Source of the DNA: a virus
Virus record (IMG/VR): IMGVR_UViG_3300025425_000131
Span: 1-27,100 of that record
Direction: 5' to 3' (one strand)
Length of the DNA: 27,100 bases
In this document: positions 22,388-27,100 of the stretch, in pieces
How the letters are laid out: each line of letters begins with the position of its first letter
Numbering within the stretch: the first letter of the stretch is position 1
Notes under the pieces: model-generated
Database searches by the model: none
Told to the model about the DNA's origin: nothing
What the model saw: the letters and a program-made list of their open reading frames with translations, nothing else
Translations under genes and position numbers: made by a program

Positions 22388-22399
22388 TATAAAATTTGT
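22388..22399 (+). promoter_or_regulatory. Candidate promoter core for the capsid module
   Basis: TATAAAATTTGT is identical to the sequence at 7356-7367 and stands the same 25 bases from its palindrome. It precedes the protease ATG by only 5 bases, so the transcript would have a very short or no leader if the box is used as a -7 element; the exact start point is uncertain. Confidence 0.5.
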
Positions 22400-22404
22400 T
22401 GCTA

Positions 22405-23391
22405 ATGAGTGAAATTTACCTATACACAGATTTTTACAGATTTACAGCTGAAGAATTTGCGCGTAATTTAGATAAAACTAAAGGCGAGGCAACGGTTGTT
22501 AGGTTGTATTCTAGCGGTGGAAATCCACAAGCAGGATATACAATGTTAGCTAAAATGGCTGAACATGGTAAAGTAACTTTAAAAGTTGATGGCTACGCAG
22601 ATAGTATGGCGGCTTTTATGTTGTGTTATGCTAACGGTAGCGAATGTTTAGACATATCTACTTTTACTTTTCATCGCGCAGCCTATCCTGAATATGTTGA
22701 AACAGATGCAGCAATGTTAACAGAACTTGCAAACATTAACGCTTTTTTACGTAAAGGTTTTGAAAACAAAATAGACGTTGAGAAGTTTGAAGAATCAACA
22801 GGAACATCAGTTGATCAAATGTTTTCAATGGATGGCCGTATAGATGTCACTTTGTCGGCTGAACAAGCAAAAGAAGTCGGGCTAATTGAAAGAATTAATC
22901 CTGTAACCGATGTAATGCTTCAAGCAATTAGCAAAAACCAAGCAATTGAAGCGTCAACACTTGCCAAAAGAGTTGAAATAAAAGCTGAAGCTCCAAAAGC
23001 TAAAGCACCCGAAACAGAAAAAAAGCAAATCATTAGTAAATTAAATAAGATGGATATTAATAAACTACGCTCTGAAAATTTAGAGTTGTTTAACGAAGTC
23101 GTTGCATTAGGAGTAACGCAAGAGCGCGATAGAGTTGGCTCTTTCATGGCGTTTGCTGACGTTGATATTGAAGCAGTGACAAAAGGCATTGTAGAAGGTG
23201 GAGAACTAAGCAGAACGTCAATGGCTGAGTTCACACGAAAAGCAATGAGTGCGGAAACGGTTAAGAAAATCGAAGATGACGCTGCCCCAGAAATCGTGAA
23301 GGACGAAATCAAAGCTGAAGACGAAGGAAAAGATAAAATCGAAGCCTTTTTAGCTGAGTCAAGAAAAACTTATTTAAAAACTGAAAAATAA
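22405..23391 (+). CDS. Head maturation protease (ClpP/S14 type) fused to scaffold
   Basis: The ATG at 22405 is preferred over an upstream TTG at 22396. The 328-residue protein starts with a ClpP-like serine protease domain (about 1-170): oxyanion-type SSGGNP (36-41), the nucleophile in GYADSMAAF (S67), the histidine in TFHRAAYP (H90), and the third acid probably D147 in GRIDVTLSAEQAKEVGL. A charged linker (about 185-210) leads to a helical scaffold domain (SENLELFNEVVALGVTQERDRVG, then a Glu/Lys-rich tail). The role is to shape the prohead and then cleave scaffold and itself, like lambda gpC/Nu3. An in-frame ATG at 23050 could make scaffold alone. It follows the divergent regulatory region and its stop overlaps the next ATG. 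Confidence 0.88.
   Translation: MSEIYLYTDFYRFTAEEFARNLDKTKGEATVVRLYSSGGNPQAGYTMLAKMAEHGKVTLKVDGYADSMAAFMLCYANGSECLDISTFTFHRAAYPEYVETDAAMLTELANINAFLRKGFENKIDVEKFEESTGTSVDQMFSMDGRIDVTLSAEQAKEVGLIERINPVTDVMLQAISKNQAIEASTLAKRVEIKAEAPKAKAPETEKKQIISKLNKMDINKLRSENLELFNEVVALGVTQERDRVGSFMAFADVDIEAVTKGIVEGGELSRTSMAEFTRKAMSAETVKKIEDDAAPEIVKDEIKAEDEGKDKIEAFLAESRKTYLKTEK
23050..23391 (+). CDS. Possible internally started scaffold (Nu3-like)
   Basis: An in-frame ATG at 23050 follows the A-rich leader TTAAATAAG and would give a 113-residue protein starting MDINKLRSENLEL, exactly at the border between the linker and the helical scaffold domain. Lambda makes its Nu3 scaffold from such an internal start in gene C. 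The location and domain boundary are seen; use of this start is inferred. Confidence 0.45.
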   Translation: MDINKLRSENLELFNEVVALGVTQERDRVGSFMAFADVDIEAVTKGIVEGGELSRTSMAEFTRKAMSAETVKKIEDDAAPEIVKDEIKAEDEGKDKIEAFLAESRKTYLKTEK

Positions 23392-23834
23392 TGAGTACAG
23401 TAACAACACCTTTGAATAACTCAAATTCGCAGTTTAACAACTACGATATAACCAAAATCTTTGTTTTAAGTAACCGCTACGATTCGGCTAACTTTACAAA
23501 TGATACCTATGAATCAATTACCCTTACAATGGGGTCAGTTGTAGGTCGAGTTAATTCTACAGACGAAATAGCGCTTTTAACTTCTGGAGCTTCTGATGGT
23601 TCTCAATTTCCAATTGGAATATTAGCAGAAACAATTACAGTGTTAGCGGGCGTAACAGCATCTCTTTCTTTTTGTGTTGATGGCGACGTAGCAACTTCAC
23701 AGCTTTTATTCCAAGGCTCTGATGTTTTAACTACCGTTATTGATGGAAAAACGTTAAGAGATAGAATTGGTAGCGATACCGTAGGAGTTAATTTGGTTGG
23801 CGGTACTGAGCTAACAGCATTTGATAATCAATAA
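23391..23834 (+). CDS. Head decoration protein (gpD-like)
   Basis: The 147-residue protein probably forms trimers that cement the expanded capsid. It has the family's beta-tulip pattern: SITLTMGSVVGRVNSTDEIALLTSGASDGSQFPIGILAE (about 43-81), matching 'hxhxxGxVhGRh...SxGSQxPxGhh', then VLAGVTASLSFCVDGDVATSQLLF and KTLRDRI. It is longer than lambda gpD (110 residues), with an extra N-terminal stretch. It lies between protease and major capsid genes, the lambda order. Confidence 0.85.
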   Translation: MSTVTTPLNNSNSQFNNYDITKIFVLSNRYDSANFTNDTYESITLTMGSVVGRVNSTDEIALLTSGASDGSQFPIGILAETITVLAGVTASLSFCVDGDVATSQLLFQGSDVLTTVIDGKTLRDRIGSDTVGVNLVGGTELTAFDNQ

Positions 23835-23845
23835 AAAGAAAAAAA

Positions 23846-24892
23846 ATGAGTAACATTAGCAGTCAAGATGCGCGTAACCTTATGACTAAGGAGCTTGCAT
23901 CTGTTTACAAAGAGAAGAACACGCCCACAGCCTTTTTAAGGTCATTTTTTCCATCAGTGGAAAAAGGGTCTAAAGAAATTTCAATAGAAGTTGAAAGAGG
24001 CAAAGAATTAGTTGCTGTTGACGTTGTGCGAGGCACAGAAGGAAACAGAAACACATGGAGTAGAACAATGGAGAAAATCTTTGTTCCGCCTTATTTCCGT
24101 GAATATTTTGATGCAACTGATTTAGATGCATATGATAAAATGTTTGGTCAGGGTGAAATTAGTTATAATAATTTCGGGTCATTTATTAATTCAGCATCTG
24201 AAAAACTAGTTCAGTTAACTGAGAAAATTGAAAGATCTTACGAGTTACAATGTGCTCAGGTTTTTGAGACAGGAATTGTCACAATTAACAAGGGTACAAA
24301 CATTGACTTTAAGAGAAAAGCAGCTTCTTTAGTTGATTTGTCTGGAACTCCTTGGACAGCGGCAAACGATCCTTTTGCTCAAATAGAAGCAGGATGTGCA
24401 TTTTTAAGAACAAAAGGAAAAATGCAGGGCAACATGGTCAATATGTTACTTGGTTCAGAGGCTATTACAGCTTTGTTTAATAATGCTGATTTTAAAGAGC
24501 AGGCAAACAGCCGAAGAATGGATCATGTAAGCATTAGAATGCCTCAAAAAGAGTCAGTTGGTGCAACTTCACACGGTGTTATTTCTTGCGGAGATTATTT
24601 AGTCGCTATTTGGTCTTATCCTGAATATTACGATACTGAATCATCAGCAAACAATTCTTATTTAAACACTAAGAAAATGGTTTTGATGCCAGAAAAAACT
24701 AAGTTCCAGTTAACATTTGCGGCAGTGCCTCAATTGATTGATGGCGGTGGTGTAAACACAACTGCAGGAGCTTACAGATTTGGAGATTATAGAGATATGA
24801 GAAATCATACACATATCTTTGATGTAAGATCAGCGGGGATAGCTATTCCAGTTGCAGTAGATCAAATTTATACAGCTCAAGTAGTAGCATAA
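23846..24892 (+). CDS. Major capsid protein (lambda gpE-like)
   Basis: The 348-residue protein builds the icosahedral shell and is close in length to lambda gpE (341). The pattern of the gpE family is visible: TAFLRSFFPS (about 28-37), EISIEVERGKELVAVDVVRGTEGN, FVPPYFREYFDATDLDAYD, the helix REYFDA...RSYELQCAQVFETGIV, and late QLTFAAVPQLIDGGG. It follows the decoration gene after 11 bases. A terminator lies directly after its stop, suggesting that transcription of the following minor proteins is reduced. Confidence 0.92.
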   Translation: MSNISSQDARNLMTKELASVYKEKNTPTAFLRSFFPSVEKGSKEISIEVERGKELVAVDVVRGTEGNRNTWSRTMEKIFVPPYFREYFDATDLDAYDKMFGQGEISYNNFGSFINSASEKLVQLTEKIERSYELQCAQVFETGIVTINKGTNIDFKRKAASLVDLSGTPWTAANDPFAQIEAGCAFLRTKGKMQGNMVNMLLGSEAITALFNNADFKEQANSRRMDHVSIRMPQKESVGATSHGVISCGDYLVAIWSYPEYYDTESSANNSYLNTKKMVLMPEKTKFQLTFAAVPQLIDGGGVNTTAGAYRFGDYRDMRNHTHIFDVRSAGIAIPVAVDQIYTAQVVA

Positions 24893-24898
24893 TTTAAT

Positions 24899-24931
24899 AA
24901 GGGGGTTTATTAATTAAACCCCCTTTTTTTT
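24899..24931 (+). terminator. Rho-independent terminator after major capsid gene
   Basis: GGGGGTTTA (24901-24909) pairs with TAAACCCCC (24915-24923) around a TTAAT-type loop; two more A-T pairs extend the stem, and eight T bases follow (24924-24931). It lies 6 bases after the capsid stop and would lower expression of the head completion genes. Confidence 0.88.
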
Positions 24932-24943
24932 AAAACACACAAA

Positions 24944-25255
24944 ATGGATTATCTAGTAAAAGCGTTAAGTCTTGGTGGTTTGGGAAATAAGATTTTCAAA
25001 AGCGGAGATATAGTTTCGGATGTTAATTTTCCACCTGGAAATATTGGGAATTTAATTGAAGGTAATTTTTTAGAGCCTCTTGAATCGATTGAGGTTACAA
25101 GTGAATTTGAAAAACTGGTAACAGAAATCTCACAAGAACCAGAAACACTTGAATATTCAGATATTACAACAAAAGAATTAAAAGTTATTTTAGATTTGGA
25201 AGGTTCAAAACTTTCAAAAAAAGAACTTTACAAGATATATAAGGAACTCGATTAG
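24944..25255 (+). CDS. Head protein in gpFI position, with N-domain shared with a glycosyltransferase
   Basis: The 103-residue protein has two parts. Residues 1-40 (GDIVSDVNFPPGNIGNL) align without gaps to the N-terminus of the glycosyltransferase at 5774-6670. The C-terminal part (about 73-103, TTKELKVILDLEGSKLSKKEL) is a small helical domain of the kind found in lambda gpFI's N-terminus (KDELIARLRSLGEQL), which helps packaging by engaging the terminase or prohead. The gene occupies the gpFI place, between major capsid and the gpFII-like gene. A packaging or head-completion role is therefore likely. Identity of the N-terminal domain is unknown. Confidence 0.58.
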   Translation: MDYLVKALSLGGLGNKIFKSGDIVSDVNFPPGNIGNLIEGNFLEPLESIEVTSEFEKLVTEISQEPETLEYSDITTKELKVILDLEGSKLSKKELYKIYKELD

Positions 25256-25287
25256 CATTTTCCTTTTTGCTGGTTGTGTGTTGGGAT

Positions 25288-25317
25288 GGGGCTGGTGGAA
25301 ATTAGCCCTTTTCTTTT
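25288..25317 (+). terminator. Moderate terminator before the gpFII-like gene
   Basis: GGGCT (25288-25292) pairs with AGCCC (25304-25308) around an 11-base loop, followed by TTTTCTTTT. The stem is only 5 bp, so termination would be partial. It is followed by the ATG at 25329 after a short A-run. Confidence 0.55.
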
Positions 25318-25328
25318 AGTAAAAAAAT

Positions 25329-25706
25329 ATGAGTACATTAGATAGAGCAAAAACAAGCATTCAAAGGATAACAAGCAACTCTAATGGGTTTGCTCGTTCT
25401 ATGGTTTTTACAGCTCCAGATACAAGTACCGTTACTGTTAAGGGATTACACACAAAACATTATTTAGGAATAGACGAAGAGGGGGCGGCGGTAAACTCAA
25501 AAACAGCTTATGTTTCAGTGAGTGAACAGCTTTTTATTGATGCAGGTTTTTCAATAAGAGATGCGGAGGGTGAGGTTAATTTAGACGCGTACAAAGTGGC
25601 CGTTGCCGATTCAACAGGATCAACATTTAATTACAGAATTGCCCAATATTTTCCAGATGAAACTATTGGATTAATCGTTTGTTTTTTACAAGATTATGCC
25701 GATTAA
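25329..25706 (+). CDS. Head-tail joining protein (gpFII-like)
   Basis: The 125-residue protein is beta-rich (RSMVFTAPDTSTVTVKGLHTKHYLGID, then TAYVSVSEQLFI and FNYRIAQYFPDETIGLIVCFL) and matches the pattern of the phage head-tail attachment family that includes lambda gpFII (117 residues): a leading helix, 'F-x-A-P-D-x-S' and the closing 'Y-x-h-x-x-x-x-x-D-x-x-G-h-h' strand. It should finish the head by making the surface that receives the tail. Its stop overlaps the next gene by 11 bases. Confidence 0.68.
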   Translation: MSTLDRAKTSIQRITSNSNGFARSMVFTAPDTSTVTVKGLHTKHYLGIDEEGAAVNSKTAYVSVSEQLFIDAGFSIRDAEGEVNLDAYKVAVADSTGSTFNYRIAQYFPDETIGLIVCFLQDYAD

Positions 25707-26373
25707 CGGAATTATACCAGCACAGAATTTTAAAGTCGTTCGCGATAAAATCGGAGCTATTATAGCACTTGAATTTGCTAATCAATATACTTTAACAAGT
25801 GACCCTGATTATCATTTGAGTACAAGTATAGGAAGGTCAACACCTATTGACCATTCAGAGATGCCTTTTATCAATATCCTAACAGGCGCAATGAGTTTGG
25901 ATAGTCAAGATTTGGGAGCCAGCGACAATACCGTGACCTTTTATGTTGATTTTTACGCAAAAGCAAAAGCAACCAGTGATAATCTTGCAGACATTAACGC
26001 TGAGACTATACTGTTAAAATTAATTGGAACAGGAAGAGCTATTTTAGAAAATCCAATTTACAAAACTTTAGATTTTGCTGCCGGAACGATAATGAATAGG
26101 CACGTCACTAATATTGATGTGCGAGATCCGCAAAACTTAAAAGATTCTGTAGTAACCATGAGCGGCAGATTAACTTTCGTGGTTAGAATGATTGAAACAA
26201 CTCAATTATTAGATGGTGATTTGATTACTCAATATCGAACACAAGTAAAAATGAGTGATACAGATTTTGGTTATGAATGGCAGAATTACACGCAAACGAA
26301 TAACATAAATGCACTAAATGGAGATAATTTGGTTTCATTTAGTGATGATAATTTGAAAACATTTAACGAATAA
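25696..26373 (+). CDS. Tail terminator / completion protein
   Basis: The 225-residue protein probably caps the tail tube and joins it to the head, the role of lambda gpU and Mu gpK. MPFINILTGAMSLDSQDLGASDNTVTFYVDFYAKAKA (about 56-92) resembles the terminator fold, with two long strands flanking a short acidic loop, followed by a helix (DINAETILLKLIGTGRAI) and more strands. It follows the gpFII-like gene as in lambda. Length is greater than the usual 130-160 residues because of an extra C-terminal ~55 residues. Confidence 0.62.
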   Translation: MPINGIIPAQNFKVVRDKIGAIIALEFANQYTLTSDPDYHLSTSIGRSTPIDHSEMPFINILTGAMSLDSQDLGASDNTVTFYVDFYAKAKATSDNLADINAETILLKLIGTGRAILENPIYKTLDFAAGTIMNRHVTNIDVRDPQNLKDSVVTMSGRLTFVVRMIETTQLLDGDLITQYRTQVKMSDTDFGYEWQNYTQTNNINALNGDNLVSFSDDNLKTFNE

Positions 26374-26375
26374 AA

Positions 26376-27100
26376 ATGGCTGATAAGAATATAAGCGAAT
26401 TTGTAGAAAATTCAACACGAGCAGACGCTCAAATTATATATATCGGAGTGCCTTCAGGAGCTACTTTTACCGATGCATTTATGACAATGGGCAACGCAAT
26501 TGATGGACTTCAAGTAACATCAGAAAAAGCCGCTGCAAATGGATATGCTTCACTCGGTGCGGATTCAAAGATACCAGTTGCACAACTTCCAGCGATTTCA
26601 ATAGTTGATTATTTAGGAGTGGCCGCTAATCAGTCTGCAATGTTATTGCTAACAGGTGAAAAAGGTGATTTTTGCGTAAGGACGGACACAGGTACAAACT
26701 TCCAAATAATCGGAGATGATCCCACAGACGTATCGGATTGGTTACAAATGAGCTACCCAACGGCACCAGTTACAAGCGTTAATTCTGCATCGGGAGTAGT
26801 TGTTTTAGATGCTGATGATATAGCGGAAACAGCAACAAGGCTTTATTTAAACGCAACTACTCAGACATTAACGGGAAATAAAACGGTAGATGGCACACTA
26901 ACAGCAACGGGATTAATTACAGCCGATTTAATTAAAGCAGCTCGACCAGTTGGCACAATATTAACATCCAGCGCAAATTTAGAATCAATTCCTGTAAATA
27001 CTTTTTATGATGTTAATGCAAATGGCGGAGCTATTGTAATAACGGTAACGGACCAAGCAAACACAGATTTTGCAATTGGTTCGGAATGGGAATTTAGCCC
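26376..27100 (+). CDS. Tail fibre protein, N-terminal part (cut by window end)
   Basis: The frame starts MADKNISEFVENSTRADAQIIY and runs open to the right edge (241 codons). A motif common to phage fibres is plain: NGYASLGADSKIPVAQLPAISIVDYLGV, followed by LTGEKGDFCVRTDTGTNFQIIGDDP and VNSASGVVVLDADDI. These are adaptor and shaft segments that precede receptor-binding domains. The remainder (ETATRLYLNATTQTLTGNKTVDGTLTATG) is of the trimeric beta-shaft type. It is the probable main receptor-binding fibre; its tip lies outside the window. It starts 2 bases after the tail terminator gene. Confidence 0.8.
   Translation, partial: MADKNISEFVENSTRADAQIIYIGVPSGATFTDAFMTMGNAIDGLQVTSEKAAANGYASLGADSKIPVAQLPAISIVDYLGVAANQSAMLLLTGEKGDFCVRTDTGTNFQIIGDDPTDVSDWLQMSYPTAPVTSVNSASGVVVLDADDIAETATRLYLNATTQTLTGNKTVDGTLTATGLITADLIKAARPVGTILTSSANLESIPVNTFYDVNANGGAIVITVTDQANTDFAIGSEWEFS

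Noticed and set aside
22194-22412. Plus-strand frame of 72 codons overlapping the 60-residue regulator gene
   Set aside because: It crosses the palindrome and the promoter core and runs past the protease start; the minus-strand frame has a domain-like pattern and proper operon overlaps.
1-27100. CRISPR array, insertion sequence, integrase or lysis genes
   Set aside because: No regularly spaced repeats, transposase or recombinase motifs, and no endolysin or holin pattern were seen in any frame of the window.

Overview
This window is most of the packaging and structural region of a tailed, temperate-type phage or prophage whose host is very probably a member of the Bacteroidota (Flavobacteria-like). 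Reasons for the host call: AT-rich DNA, start sites without obvious Shine-Dalgarno sequences, promoter-like boxes of the TAnnTTTG type, and above all an accessory gene (21350-22009, minus) whose product has a signal peptide and a C-terminal type IX secretion (T9SS) sorting domain, a secretion system confined to that phylum. The virion is a mosaic: lambda-like head and packaging proteins (Nu1/GpA-type terminase, gpB-type portal, ClpP-type protease plus scaffold, gpD, gpE, gpFI/gpFII-like) joined to a Mu-like contractile tail (gpL sheath, gpM tube, frameshifted chaperone, tape measure, gp46/gp47/gp48 wedge and tail-tip proteins, gpN/gpP/gp45 hub and spike).

Layout, left to right. 1-2976: small and large terminase with a small doubtful ORF between them. 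2977-3219: a short intergenic segment with an unlisted 54-residue ORF. 3216-7314, minus strand: five overlapping genes for glycan modification (three glycosyltransferase-like proteins, an asparagine-synthase-type amidotransferase, a left-handed beta-helix acyltransferase). 7314-7399: divergent regulatory region. 7400-19007: contractile tail module. 19009-20909: candidate head-tail connector and portal. 20910-22342: second minus-strand accessory cassette between two structural modules (a small GWEL-motif protein, the T9SS-exported protein, two small ribbon-helix-helix-like proteins), closed by a strong bidirectional terminator. 22346-22404: second divergent regulatory region. 22405-26373: protease/scaffold, decoration, major capsid, head completion and tail terminator genes. 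26376-end: a tail fibre gene running off the window.

The most interesting signal is regulatory. Both accessory cassettes sit at module boundaries, point against the structural genes, and start beside the same unit: a 17-bp near-palindrome (TTGTGCAAWTTGCATAA), exactly 25 nt, then TATAAAATTTGT reading toward the structural genes. The first gene of the second cassette encodes a ribbon-helix-helix-like protein, so one small regulator could control both cassettes and two structural transcripts. A second notable signal is that the N-terminal ~40 residues of one glycosyltransferase (5774-6670) match, without gaps, the N-terminus of the gpFI-position head protein (24944-25255), hinting at a shared virion- or assembly-docking domain.

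Apart from the two cassettes, structural genes are tightly packed with stop/start overlaps (TAATG, ATGA, GTGA), and terminators lie after the portal gene, after the major capsid gene and before the gpFII-like gene. No interval longer than 300 bases lacks a candidate gene. No canonical tRNA, rRNA, CRISPR array or insertion sequence was seen.
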